A stretch of DNA of 64,000 nucleotides, from assembly GCA_016788205.1 (NCBI GenBank), contig JAEUTA010000002.1:62001-126000 (forward strand), written 5' to 3'. A program made the position numbers and the translations under genes. Shown here in pieces: positions 32,556 to 41,258 of the stretch. This DNA is from Flavobacteriales bacterium (GTDB lineage: Bacteria > Bacteroidota > Bacteroidia > Flavobacteriales_F > PHOS-HE28). Position 1 is the stretch's first letter, and each line of letters begins with the position of its first letter. The notes under the pieces were generated by a model, which searched no databases, was not told the origin of the DNA, and saw only the letters and a program-made list of their open reading frames with translations.

Positions 32556-32990
32556 TCAGCGCAGGCGTATGCGCGTTGTCATCGGCTTCTCGCCGATCAC
32601 GATCGCTGCCAACCGGAACGGAGGTGGCCCGGTATTCACGGGCGCGTCGTTGCTGAACCCGTAGGGCTCCTGCGGCCATCCGATCCACGATGTGTTCAGC
32701 TCATCATCACTGTTGATGTCATGGAAGACCTTCACCGCATAAGTGCCGGGAAGTACATCGGTGAATGAACAACGAACGGTCCTTCCAACAGCCGCAACGC
32801 TCAACGTGCGACAACCTTGTTCGGAATCGTATGCTTCCTTGCTCGGGCAAAGAGCAAGACGCAGGGTCCCGCCAGCATCGGGCTTGTTCAAGATCAGTTC
32901 CACACTGAGTTCCACCTGGCACTTGACCTGTGGGTGGTACCAGGCGATCGCTGTCAATGCTACGACCAGCCTCACACTAGAATTGAACAT
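32556..32990 (-). CDS. DUF2141 family exported protein
   Basis: 144 aa. A signal-peptide-like N-terminus is followed by a DUF2141 beta-sandwich: VELILNKPDAGGTLRLALCPS, LPGTYAVKVFHDINSDDELNT, GWPQEPYGFSNDA. These small proteins are widespread in Bacteroidota and Proteobacteria and are thought to be exported; the function is unknown. The ATG at 32990 overlaps the end of aat by 14 nt, so it is the last gene of the mnmA operon. Confidence 0.82.
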   Translation of the reverse strand: MFNSSVRLVVALTAIAWYHPQVKCQVELSVELILNKPDAGGTLRLALCPSKEAYDSEQGCRTLSVAAVGRTVRCSFTDVLPGTYAVKVFHDINSDDELNTSWIGWPQEPYGFSNDAPVNTGPPPFRLAAIVIGEKPMTTRIRLR

Positions 32991-33567
32991 CCGCTTGCAA
33001 GGCTGCTTCCAACCGATCACGGAACAGCACGCGCGATATCTCCAAGGCACCCAGTTGCGCAGTGAAGTCATTGATGTATTGCGTATCGAAGAGGACATGC
33101 CCACGGTGCTGCAAATGTGCGACCAAGCCGTAGAATGCTGCCTTACCAGCGTTGGTCCGCCGGCTGAACATGCTTTCGCCGAAGAATGCACCCTGCAGTG
33201 ATACCCCGTAGATCCCGCCTACAAGATCATCACCGGACCAGGTCTCGACGGAATGTGCATATCCTGCAAGATGCAAGCCTAAGAAGGACGAGATCAACCG
33301 CTCATCTATCCATGTCTCCTCTCGGTCCGCGCACGCCCGCATCACGGCTTCGAACGCTTCATCGTTCGTGACCCTGAAGTCGGTTTTGCGCAAGGCGCGT
33401 TGTAGTCGAACGTTCGGCGCAAGGCCTTTCAAGGGGAACACGGCACGCGGATCGGGGTCATGCCAGTAGAGTTCGCCGTCATCGTGACACATGGGAAAGA
33501 AGCCCTTGCTGTAAGCGCTCAGCAGAGCGTTCACCGGAATGGTGGGTGGCCGTTGCGTTCTGCTCAC
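32977..33567 (-). CDS. Leucyl/phenylalanyl-tRNA--protein transferase
   Basis: 196 aa. It attaches Leu or Phe to N-terminal Arg or Lys, marking proteins for ClpS/ClpAP. Family motifs: AYSKGFFPM, LYWHDPDPRAVFPL, VGGIYGVSLQGAFFGESMFS and the end segment VLFDTQYINDF. The start is a GTG at 33567 overlapping the previous stop (GTGA); the conserved N-terminus requires this position. It is the fourth gene of the minus-strand operon starting at mnmA. Confidence 0.95.
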   Translation of the reverse strand: MSRTQRPPTIPVNALLSAYSKGFFPMCHDDGELYWHDPDPRAVFPLKGLAPNVRLQRALRKTDFRVTNDEAFEAVMRACADREETWIDERLISSFLGLHLAGYAHSVETWSGDDLVGGIYGVSLQGAFFGESMFSRRTNAGKAAFYGLVAHLQHRGHVLFDTQYINDFTAQLGALEISRVLFRDRLEAALQADVQF

Positions 33568-35228
33568 GGTGCCCGCATCACACGTAGGTACATCACCAAT
33601 TCACCCTGCATGACCTTCAACAGGTACGGACCCGGGGGAAGCAGCTCGGATACGGTCGCGATCATACCCCCATTTCCATCGACTTGCGTGCGGCGGAGAT
33701 CGGACGCACGGCCGTTGGCGTCGAACAAGGCGTAGTAGGACGCGCCCTCTCGAAGCCTAACATCGTGAACATGGAGTTGCTGTTGGAAGGGAACTGGCCA
33801 TACGGTAGTGGCGGAACGCGGCTCCTCCGGAACAGAGGCCGTCAATTGCAGCCACGCGTGGGCGGCCGCGAGATCCGGAACGCCATAACCCAACGAATCG
33901 TTCGGGGCGCTGAAGAAAGAAGCACTGCGACGAACCGCATCCATGATCTGCTGGGCCGTGCGCTCGGGATGCAGTTGCCACAAACAAGCGACAAGGCCAG
34001 CGACGATGGGCGAAGCGAACGAAGTGCCATTGGCGAAGGTGATGCTATCGGCATCGGAGCGAAGGATGGTGGTTCCCCAGCCCATCGCGCATACGTCGGG
34101 TTTCACGCGGCCATCCGCGCTGGGTCCGAAGGAACTGAAGGATGCATGGTCCTCCATTTCGCCAACCGCACCTACCGTGAGAACGTCGACCGCATCGGCA
34201 GGCACGCTGATGTAGTGCCACTCATCGTCTCCTCGGTTGCCAGCGCTGAAGACGGGCACCATGCCCTTCTGCGATGCGATGCTGGCAGCGATGCTCATGC
34301 GCACGGTATGGCCATCCAATTGATCGATGGTGTGGTCCATGGTGCTATCGTCGAAAGTGGTGTAGCCCAGCGAAGTGTTCAGCACATCACAACCCAGGCT
34401 ATCGGCCAGTTCCGCCCCACTGATCCAATTGTCTTCCTCCACGAGGTACTCGGTATCGGCATCTTCCGTGCGCAGAAGCACATAATCCGCTTCGGGCGCG
34501 GTGCCCAGCAACTGGCCATCCAACACACCCGCCATCGTCGAGAGGACGGAGCGTCCGTGCCAATGGTCGTCGAACACATCACCGTCATGGGTCACCAGGT
34601 CGCGGGTCAGCACGAATCCGTTCCGTGCACGAACGGCGGCGAAAGCGGCGGAAGAATCAACACCCTGGAAACCCGAATCCAGCAGGCCGATGAGCATGCC
34701 CTGACCTTGGGCTCCGAGGGCATGCAGCTCGTGGCCACTGAGCATGGCGGTCTGCGTGAAAGAAGGACCAGGATCCGCTGGCCCACCGCCCCGCAGCTCC
34801 ATTGAAGGCAGTGACCTGAATTTATCCTCACGAGGAGATGCGACAAGGGCGGACCGCGTGGCCCGAACGATGGCAACGAACGGTAAAGCTTGGATCGCCG
34901 TGAGCATGCTTTCGTCCACCACGCGAATGGTGACTGCATTGAACCACTTGCTCGTGTTCAGTACCTGGGCGCCGGTTGCCTGCACCGCTGCCACATATGC
35001 AGGATCCACTGGGAGGTCCTTCTCGTCGTACGAGATGTGCTGGGCCTCGCGTCTGGCGATCGCGCGGGGCGATAGGAATGCCTCCGGCTCGGCGAGCGAA
35101 AAAGGTGTGCCCTCCTTGTCCGTGAATTGGACCCAGTACGTATCCGGCGCCGTTCGGGCAGAAAGATCAGGTGCGAAGCAACCCGCCATGAAGAGCAACA
35201 CGAGCCAAAATGCGAGTTGGCTCCTCAT
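33564..35228 (-). CDS. S8 (subtilisin-like) serine peptidase with T9SS C-terminal domain
   Basis: 554 aa. The catalytic triad is Asp184 (LLDSGF), His224 (DDHWHGRS) and Ser403 (NGTSFASP), with the oxyanion Asn331 (SAGNRGDD). The N-terminus has a lipobox-like FMAGC at about 12-17, then a propeptide to about 150. The last ~75 residues are a type A T9SS sorting domain (YYALFDANGRAS, then PPGPYLLKVMQG). It should be secreted and active outside the cell. The ATG at 35228 lies 2 nt after the lipoprotein stop; a GTG at 35234 would overlap it. Having a lipobox and a T9SS domain together is unusual. Confidence 0.88.
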   Translation of the reverse strand: MRSQLAFWLVLLFMAGCFAPDLSARTAPDTYWVQFTDKEGTPFSLAEPEAFLSPRAIARREAQHISYDEKDLPVDPAYVAAVQATGAQVLNTSKWFNAVTIRVVDESMLTAIQALPFVAIVRATRSALVASPREDKFRSLPSMELRGGGPADPGPSFTQTAMLSGHELHALGAQGQGMLIGLLDSGFQGVDSSAAFAAVRARNGFVLTRDLVTHDGDVFDDHWHGRSVLSTMAGVLDGQLLGTAPEADYVLLRTEDADTEYLVEEDNWISGAELADSLGCDVLNTSLGYTTFDDSTMDHTIDQLDGHTVRMSIAASIASQKGMVPVFSAGNRGDDEWHYISVPADAVDVLTVGAVGEMEDHASFSSFGPSADGRVKPDVCAMGWGTTILRSDADSITFANGTSFASPIVAGLVACLWQLHPERTAQQIMDAVRRSASFFSAPNDSLGYGVPDLAAAHAWLQLTASVPEEPRSATTVWPVPFQQQLHVHDVRLREGASYYALFDANGRASDLRRTQVDGNGGMIATVSELLPPGPYLLKVMQGELVMYLRVMRAP

Positions 35229-35230
35229 GC

Positions 35231-35911
35231 TCACTCAGCACCGAAGGCCACAGCCACCATGTCCAAGCGCCAGCCCACTACTTCTGGTTGACCCTGCTGG
35301 TCGAACTGTGTGTTGGTCTCTTCGCGGTATTTCGAGACCATGCCCACCCCATCGGCATAGCGCTCTTCGAAGTTGCGCCTATCGATGATGTTCGGTGGTA
35401 CGGTGTTCTTCACCAGCACGGTCCTCTCAAAGGAAAGGTCGCCTGCGGACCAAGGAGTATCCTTCTCGCGGTAGGCGACTTCCAATTCATCCTCGGCATT
35501 AAAAACGTTGATATCCCACGAAACACCATTGTTAACGGCGAAGGTCAACTTCAGCAAGCGAAGGTTCTCCTCGGTCATTTCGGCGGCGGTACCGTTGCGC
35601 GTGGTGGTCCATACATCGCGCACCACCCAGTTGTCATCCTCATCCTTCACGAAGCGATGTATCATCTGGCACAGCCGTCCTTCATCATCGGTGTAATTCT
35701 GTACCACCTTCTCCAGCAGCCGGTATGAAACGCTGCCGCTCACGGCCGAGGGGTCATCACGCCAGGAGGAATCGACCTGGTACTCAATCCAGCTGCCGAG
35801 CGACTTGGGATAATACCCATACCCGAGGTCCGGTGTTGCCACCTCCTCCTTTTTACATCCGGCGAAGGCGATGACAAGGATCGTGGCGCAGAGGATCGCT
35901 GAGGGTTGCAT
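35231..35911 (-). CDS. Lipoprotein of unknown function
   Basis: 226 aa. The lipobox is AFAGC at residues 14-18, followed by KKEE. The body is a beta-rich domain with many aromatic and acidic residues (YGYYPKSLGSWIEYQVDSSW) and contains no motif I recognise. The layout is common in Bacteroidota surface lipoproteins. It lies between mnmA (3 nt downstream of its stop) and the subtilase gene, and is co-transcribed with both. Confidence 0.75.
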   Translation of the reverse strand: MQPSAILCATILVIAFAGCKKEEVATPDLGYGYYPKSLGSWIEYQVDSSWRDDPSAVSGSVSYRLLEKVVQNYTDDEGRLCQMIHRFVKDEDDNWVVRDVWTTTRNGTAAEMTEENLRLLKLTFAVNNGVSWDINVFNAEDELEVAYREKDTPWSAGDLSFERTVLVKNTVPPNIIDRRNFEERYADGVGMVSKYREETNTQFDQQGQPEVVGWRLDMVAVAFGAE

Positions 35912-35914
35912 GCT

Positions 35915-37018
35915 CTAGGGGCGTTCTCGATCGATGAAACCGCCACCGATCACATCATTGCCCGAATAGAAGACGGCGCTCTGCCCGGGTGCGATGCCTG
36001 TGACCGGCGCATGGAACTCGACTTTAACACGATCCCCATCCATGGAAAGCGTACTGGGAGTCCCTTTGTCCTTATATCGGATCTTGGTCACGGCTTCGAG
36101 TTGGCCGTTCAACGCATCCACGAGCTGGAAGTTCGGCCGCCGCACCCACATGGAGGTCTTGTCCAGGTCATCTTTACGTCCGAGCACCACGGTATTGGTA
36201 TCCGGCCGGATATCCGTTACATAAAGCGGTTCGCCCGTGGCGATACCCAGCCCTTTGCGTTGCCCGATGGTGAAGAAGGGATAACCATCGTGTTCGCCAA
36301 GCACCTCACCAGCTACGCTCAGTAGCTTGCCATGGGCCAGCTTGGCCGTGGCTTCGGGTTCCTTGCGCTTCAGGAAGCCGCGGTAGTCGTTGTCCGGGAT
36401 GAAGCAGATCTCGTAGCTCTCACTCTTGCTGGCCAGCTCGGGGAACCCACTGTCCATGGCCATCTGCCGGATCTCGCTCTTATGGAATTTCCCGATGGGG
36501 AAACGGGTACGCGCCAGGTTCTTCTGCTCCAACCCCCACAGTACATAACTCTGGTCCTTGGCGGGATCGAGACCCCGGCTTACGACCCAACGGTCCGTCT
36601 CGGATACGTGCCTTACCTGGGCATAGTGGCCGGTTGCGATCAGTTCGCAGTCCATCATGCCGGCACGCTTCAAGAGAGCCTCCCACTTGATGAAGGTGTT
36701 GCACAGCACGCACGGGTTGGGTGTGCGGCCGGCCATGTACTCGCTGGTGAAGTTGCCGATGATGGCATCGCCGAACTCCTCGCGGATGTCAATGATCATG
36801 TGGTGGAAACCGCGGCTTACGGCCATGGTCCGTGCATCGTTGATGCTGTCCAGATCACAACAGCCGGTAATGCGCTTACCTCCGCTCGCATCGGCATAGT
36901 CCCATGTCTTCATGGTCACGCCGATCACTTCGTACCCCTCCTCGTGCAACATCAGCGCTGTTACGGAGCTATCCACCCCGCCGCTCATGGCCACCAATAT
37001 CCTTCCGTGTTTGCTCAT
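35915..37018 (-). CDS. tRNA-specific 2-thiouridylase MnmA
   Basis: 367 aa. The PP-loop SGGVDSS is at residues 12-18. The two catalytic cysteines lie in NPCVLCN and in YEICFIPD, and KDQSYVLW matches the family. It makes 2-thiouridine at the wobble position of Lys, Glu and Gln tRNAs. The ATG at 37018 is used rather than the upstream TTG at 37030. It is the first gene of a five-gene operon (mnmA, lipoprotein, subtilase, aat, DUF2141). Confidence 0.97.
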   Translation of the reverse strand: MSKHGRILVAMSGGVDSSVTALMLHEEGYEVIGVTMKTWDYADASGGKRITGCCDLDSINDARTMAVSRGFHHMIIDIREEFGDAIIGNFTSEYMAGRTPNPCVLCNTFIKWEALLKRAGMMDCELIATGHYAQVRHVSETDRWVVSRGLDPAKDQSYVLWGLEQKNLARTRFPIGKFHKSEIRQMAMDSGFPELASKSESYEICFIPDNDYRGFLKRKEPEATAKLAHGKLLSVAGEVLGEHDGYPFFTIGQRKGLGIATGEPLYVTDIRPDTNTVVLGRKDDLDKTSMWVRRPNFQLVDALNGQLEAVTKIRYKDKGTPSTLSMDGDRVKVEFHAPVTGIAPGQSAVFYSGNDVIGGGFIDRERP

Positions 37019-37115
37019 GATCTTCTTCAACTGCCCGTGATCCGCGCAGCCATCTTGCCAGGTGCTCCTTCCATCTTGAGACTTTGCTCTGAGGGCAGGA
37101 GGCTTCCTATTTGTT

Positions 37116-38123
37116 CTACTTCCCTTGTTCCACGCCAGCGACGTACCTGATGCTCTTCACCAGCTTGCCTTTCTCATCGTACTCCTTCACCTCTCCTTCC
37201 AACTGGTCGTTCACGTACACGCCTTCCTTTTTCTTCGTCTGGCCGATGAGCACCCGCTCCACATCGGGCGGGGTTCCCATCACCGGATCGGAGGACACCT
37301 GCTTCAACTCCCAGCGGCCATTGTCATGGTACTCCGCAAATGGTCCTTCTCGCTTGCCCTTCTTGTAAAGCACTTCGGACTTCAACTGCTCATCATCGTA
37401 GTACTCCTTGAACGAACCGTTCTCCTTGCGCTCCTTGAGCAATTGGCCCTTGCCATAGAGCACCTGCAGCTGCACGCTCCCGTCCTCATTGAAGTAGTAC
37501 CAGGTACCATCACGATCACCATTGACCATATTGCCCTCGATCTCCTTCTTCCCGCTCAAGAAGTAAAAGGTCATCCTGCCCTCTGGTTCACCGGCCAGGT
37601 AAGTCACCTCAGACTTCACTTTGCCATTCGGGAACCAACTCTTCCCAGGACCTTCCAACACGCCGTTCTTCCATGTTTCCTGCTCGGCCAAAGAACCGTC
37701 CGCATAGTACGCCATTTGCTCACCGTTCAACTTGCCGTTCAGGTAGCGCTCCACCTTACGCAGCTTGCCGTCGCCACAGTAGTAATTCCATGTGCTATCC
37801 TTTTCCTGGCCCAGGTATTTACCCTGTGCCATCAGGGTTCCGTTGCCGTGGAAATGCCGTGCCCTGCTCGTCCGACCATCCCCGGCATGCTCCTGTAGCG
37901 TCACCAACCGGCCTTCTTCGTCGTAGTGCTTGAAGGTACCTACCGGTCTATCATCCTTGAACTGGCCCGCGTAGCGTGTCTTGCCGTTCGACCAGGTCTT
38001 GCTCCAATCGCCCTGTTTCCTACCCTTCGCATCGGTGGAATTGAGCTGGGTACCCGTTGGTTGGGCGAATGAAGGGGCAAAAAGGCCCGACAGGCCGATA
38101 AGGAGTAGGACGCGATGGCGCAT
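37116..38123 (-). CDS. Secreted MORN-variant (YwqK-like) repeat protein
   Basis: 335 aa. A signal peptide (ends PSFAQ) is followed by about ten MORN-variant repeats of roughly 20-23 aa, each ending G-x-W/F/Y (for example [14 protein letters not shown] and [13 protein letters not shown]). Such repeats are annotated as YwqK antitoxins but also occur in many exported Bacteroidota proteins. No toxin gene is nearby. The function is unknown; an envelope-associated role is inferred from the signal. Confidence 0.82.
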   Translation of the reverse strand: MRHRVLLLIGLSGLFAPSFAQPTGTQLNSTDAKGRKQGDWSKTWSNGKTRYAGQFKDDRPVGTFKHYDEEGRLVTLQEHAGDGRTSRARHFHGNGTLMAQGKYLGQEKDSTWNYYCGDGKLRKVERYLNGKLNGEQMAYYADGSLAEQETWKNGVLEGPGKSWFPNGKVKSEVTYLAGEPEGRMTFYFLSGKKEIEGNMVNGDRDGTWYYFNEDGSVQLQVLYGKGQLLKERKENGSFKEYYDDEQLKSEVLYKKGKREGPFAEYHDNGRWELKQVSSDPVMGTPPDVERVLIGQTKKKEGVYVNDQLEGEVKEYDEKGKLVKSIRYVAGVEQGK

Positions 38124-38130
38124 AGGGAGG

Positions 38131-38138
38131 CAAAGGTA
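38131..38138 (-). promoter_or_regulatory. Bacteroidota -7 element (TACCTTTG)
   Basis: On the minus strand a perfect TACCTTTG, 7 nt before the ATG at 38123. Confidence 0.6.
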
Positions 38139-38209
38139 CTTGTGGTGGACAAGGCGCGTGCCGAGAGTACGGGTGGGAACCTAACGGAACGGAAGGACCT
38201 GTTAGCGTC

Positions 38210-38217
38210 TACCTTTG
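38210..38217 (+). promoter_or_regulatory. Bacteroidota -7 element (TACCTTTG)
   Basis: Perfect TAnnTTTG match, 20 nt before the transaldolase ATG. Confidence 0.6.
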
Positions 38218-38237
38218 GCGCCCCGGAAACCGCCCCC

Positions 38238-38909
38238 ATGAAATTCTTCATCGATACCGCCAGTTTGTCGCAGATCAAAGAAGCCCAGGATCTGGGCGTG
38301 CTCGACGGTGTGACCACCAACCCAAGCCTGATGGCCAAAGAGGGTATCAGTGGCACGGACGCCGTGATGAAGCATTACGTGGCCATCTGTAACCTGGTAG
38401 AGGGTGATGTAAGCGCCGAAGTCATCGCTACGGACTTCGGGGGCATGGTGCGCGAAGGGGAAGACCTGGCGGCCCTTCACCCACGTATCGTGGTGAAGCT
38501 CCCTATGACCCGGGATGGGGTGAAGGCGATCAAGTACTTCACTTCCAAGGGTATCAAGACCAACTGCACGCTGGTCTTCAGTGCCGGACAGGCCCTGCTG
38601 GCCGCCAAGGCGGGCGCCACGTACGTGTCTCCGTTCGTGGGTCGGTTGGATGATGTGAGCACTGACGGTGTGCAGCTCATCGACCAGATCCGGACCATCT
38701 ACGACAACTACGGTTATGGAACGGAGATCCTGGCAGCGAGCATCCGTCATCCGATGCACATCATTCAATGTGCCGAGGTGGGGGCTGATGTGGCCACGTG
38801 CCCGCTCAGCGCGATCACGGCGCTCTTCGACCACCCGTTGACGACCATCGGTCTGGAGAAATTCCTCGCCGACCACAAAAAGGCCGCTGCCCAAAGCACC
38901 AAGGCCTGA
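38238..38909 (+). CDS. Transaldolase / fructose-6-phosphate aldolase (stand-alone)
   Basis: 223 aa. A short-form class I transaldolase: Asp6, TTNPS with Asn28, Schiff-base Lys87 in VVKLPMT, CTLVFS with Thr, and TYVSPFVGR. It fits TalC/FSA enzymes of the pentose-phosphate pathway that interconvert sugar phosphates in the cytoplasm. Unlike the CBS-fused paralogue at 30791, its active site is conventional. The ATG at 38238 is supported by the promoter octamer; a long upstream in-frame extension is not. Confidence 0.93.
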   Translation: MKFFIDTASLSQIKEAQDLGVLDGVTTNPSLMAKEGISGTDAVMKHYVAICNLVEGDVSAEVIATDFGGMVREGEDLAALHPRIVVKLPMTRDGVKAIKYFTSKGIKTNCTLVFSAGQALLAAKAGATYVSPFVGRLDDVSTDGVQLIDQIRTIYDNYGYGTEILAASIRHPMHIIQCAEVGADVATCPLSAITALFDHPLTTIGLEKFLADHKKAAAQSTKA

Positions 38910-38916
38910 AGCACGA

Positions 38917-39537
38917 ATGCTGCTGAGCATTCACCCGAAGGACCCCGAACCACGGAAGATCCGTACCGTGGTGGAAACGCTGATGGATGGTGGCGTGGTC
39001 GTTTGCCCCACGGACACCGTTTACGCATTCGTTTGCAGCGCCCATAGTGCAAGGGCCATTGAGGAGGTGGCGCGGCTGAAAGGGATCAAACCACAGAAAG
39101 CGGACCTCTCCCTGATCTGTCAGGACCTGAGCCAGTTAAGCACCTATGCCAAAGCCATTGATACGGCCGCGTTCCGGATCATGAAAAAGGCACTTCCCGG
39201 AGCGTACACCTTCATTGTACCGGCCAGCAACGAGATCCCCAAGCTGTTCAAAAATAACAAACGAACCGTGGGGATCCGCGTTCCCGATCATCCCATCCCA
39301 CAGGCCTTGGTGAAGGAGTTGGGGCACGCATTGGTCGTGGCCAGCGTTCACGATCCGGACAAGGTGGTGGATTACACCACCGATCCAGAACGCATCGAGG
39401 AATACCTCGGCCACCGGGTGGATCTGGTCATCGATGGAGGGATCGGCGGACTGGAAGGTTCCACGGTGATCGACCTCTCGAACGGTGATCCTGCGGTACT
39501 GCGCGAAGGAAAGGGCACACTGGAAGGACTGCTCTAA
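38917..39537 (+). CDS. Sua5/YciO/YrdC family threonylcarbamoyl-AMP synthase
   Basis: 206 aa. The YrdC fold is shown by VVCPTDTVYAFVCSAHS, RLKGIKPQKADLSLIC and GIRVPDHPIPQALV. Members make threonylcarbamoyl-AMP for tRNA t6A37; the YciO branch, which this resembles, is less clearly active. It begins 7 nt after the transaldolase stop, and its stop overlaps that of the convergent nnr gene by 4 nt. Confidence 0.9.
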   Translation: MLLSIHPKDPEPRKIRTVVETLMDGGVVVCPTDTVYAFVCSAHSARAIEEVARLKGIKPQKADLSLICQDLSQLSTYAKAIDTAAFRIMKKALPGAYTFIVPASNEIPKLFKNNKRTVGIRVPDHPIPQALVKELGHALVVASVHDPDKVVDYTTDPERIEEYLGHRVDLVIDGGIGGLEGSTVIDLSNGDPAVLREGKGTLEGLL

Positions 39538-41045
39538 GCGCCACGCAGCAACTGCCAGGCGGCAGGCATATACGTAACCAGATCGCTGGCGCGCATCGCA
39601 TCAGCACCCATGTCGGCAGCAGCCAGGTCTCCGGCCAGACCATGCAGGTGTACTCCGATCAGACAAGCATCGAACGCTGAGTAGCCTTGTGCCAGAAGAC
39701 CAGCGAGCGATCCGGTCAGCACATCACCACTCCCACCCTTGGCCATTCCCACATTGCCCGTCGAGTTGAAAAAGAGACGACCTTCTGGTGTGCAAATAGC
39801 CGTGTACGCACCTTTCAGCACAACGTAGCATTCATTCCGCTCGGCGAATTCCTGGGTGCGCATGGTACGTTCTTGGGCGTTCGAACATGCATGTCCCAGC
39901 AATCGGTCCATCTCCTTCGGGTGTGGTGTGAGGATGGAGTTCTGAGGGATGTGCAGTTGAGGGTGCTTTGACAACATGGTAAGGGCATCCGCGTCAACTA
40001 CCAAGGGGCCCTGCCAACTGGTCACGATCCGTTCCAATATGCCTTCCTTCTCCAGGTCGAGACCCAGCCCAGGGCCAATGGCCACGCTTGAGAATCGGGA
40101 AAGGTCCAACACCGCGGTCCTTTCTGGAGATACCGAGGTCATCGCATCGGGCAGGACCACGTTCAACGCGCGTACGGTATCCTCAGGACCATGAACGGTC
40201 AGTAACCCCACTCCGCTCTTCGCACAGCCTCGAGAACAAAGCACTGCGGCACCGTTAAACCCCTCGGAACCAGCCACCAATAAGGCATGACCAAAGGTGC
40301 CCTTGTGCGCGAAGCGAGGACGTTCCTTCAGCAACCTGCGCACATCTCTCCGCTGCACCCATTCACCCAAGCGCTCCTGAGCGAGAAGTGCTTCAGGGTC
40401 AAGACCGATGGATAAGGCCTGCCACGAGCCGACACAAGTACCCGGATCAGGGAAGAAGAACGCCGATCGGGGTACTTCGAAAGTCAGGGTATGGTCGGCT
40501 TGTATGCAGCTTCCCCTAGCCTGCTCACCCGGTTCGGTCATACCCGTTGGCACATCGATCGCAATGATCCGGCACCCGGAGGCATTCACCTGATCGATCA
40601 AATTTGCGAACCATCCGGTAACGGGACGGGCTAACCCGCAACCCAACATGGAATCCACAACTACTTCATGTTCAGAAAGATCCCCTAGTGCGATCGAAGC
40701 ATTGGCAACATTGATGACCGCTCCCATCCCCTTGAGGCGTTCGAGCAGCGACCGTTGTTCGGCAGTAGCGAGCGACCGGTGCTGAACGATCGTGATCCTT
40801 ACGGCCTTTCCTGCCTCGAGAAGGTATCGGGCCAGCACGGCCCCATCACCGCCATTGTTCCCCATCCCGATCAGCACGGCATAGCCTTCGACCGTACCCA
40901 GGGCTCCGCCCTGTTCCAACTGCAGGATGCGTTCGGCACAGGCCCTACCCGCACGCTCCATCAGATCCAACGCTGAAACACCCTGTTGGACCATGGTCCG
41001 CGACTCGACGTCGCGCATGGAGCGGTTGGAAATTATGGGCAACAT
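39534..41045 (-). CDS. Bifunctional NAD(P)H-hydrate repair enzyme Nnr
   Basis: 503 aa. The N-terminal YjeF_N epimerase domain (about 1-215) has GMGNNGGDGAVLAR, and the C-terminal ADP/ATP-dependent dehydratase domain (about 225-503) has LTPHPKEMDRLL and the nucleotide site KGGSGDVLTG. It repairs damaged NADHX and NADPHX in the cytoplasm. Start: ATG at 41045. It is transcribed divergently from the OmpA-family gene across a 213-nt region with no clear element. Confidence 0.96.
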   Translation of the reverse strand: MLPIISNRSMRDVESRTMVQQGVSALDLMERAGRACAERILQLEQGGALGTVEGYAVLIGMGNNGGDGAVLARYLLEAGKAVRITIVQHRSLATAEQRSLLERLKGMGAVINVANASIALGDLSEHEVVVDSMLGCGLARPVTGWFANLIDQVNASGCRIIAIDVPTGMTEPGEQARGSCIQADHTLTFEVPRSAFFFPDPGTCVGSWQALSIGLDPEALLAQERLGEWVQRRDVRRLLKERPRFAHKGTFGHALLVAGSEGFNGAAVLCSRGCAKSGVGLLTVHGPEDTVRALNVVLPDAMTSVSPERTAVLDLSRFSSVAIGPGLGLDLEKEGILERIVTSWQGPLVVDADALTMLSKHPQLHIPQNSILTPHPKEMDRLLGHACSNAQERTMRTQEFAERNECYVVLKGAYTAICTPEGRLFFNSTGNVGMAKGGSGDVLTGSLAGLLAQGYSAFDACLIGVHLHGLAGDLAAADMGADAMRASDLVTYMPAAWQLLRGA

Positions 41046-41258
41046 GTGTGACCTATCAGCCGAGACGAGTCGAAACTACGCCGCAGTTGGAAGGGGAGTG
41101 AAGAACGTCGATCGAACGCATCCTAGCATCACCGCCATGGAGAAGGATCTTTTTGGCCTTCCTCTGTGACGAACGGCTCAGGAAAGCGGATGTAAGCCTA
41201 TTTTCACAGCCTCTCCCGGCTAGACGATCCAGACGAAGAACCCAAACCACTATTGAAC

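Noticed and set aside
33186..33371. Short plus-strand frames opposite aat and the subtilase
   Set aside because: They are shadows of conserved genes and carry no own motifs.
37116..38123. A toxin-antitoxin system based on the YwqK-like repeats
   Set aside because: The protein has a signal peptide and no toxin gene is adjacent; the repeats are generic MORN variants. The same applies to 12542-13072.
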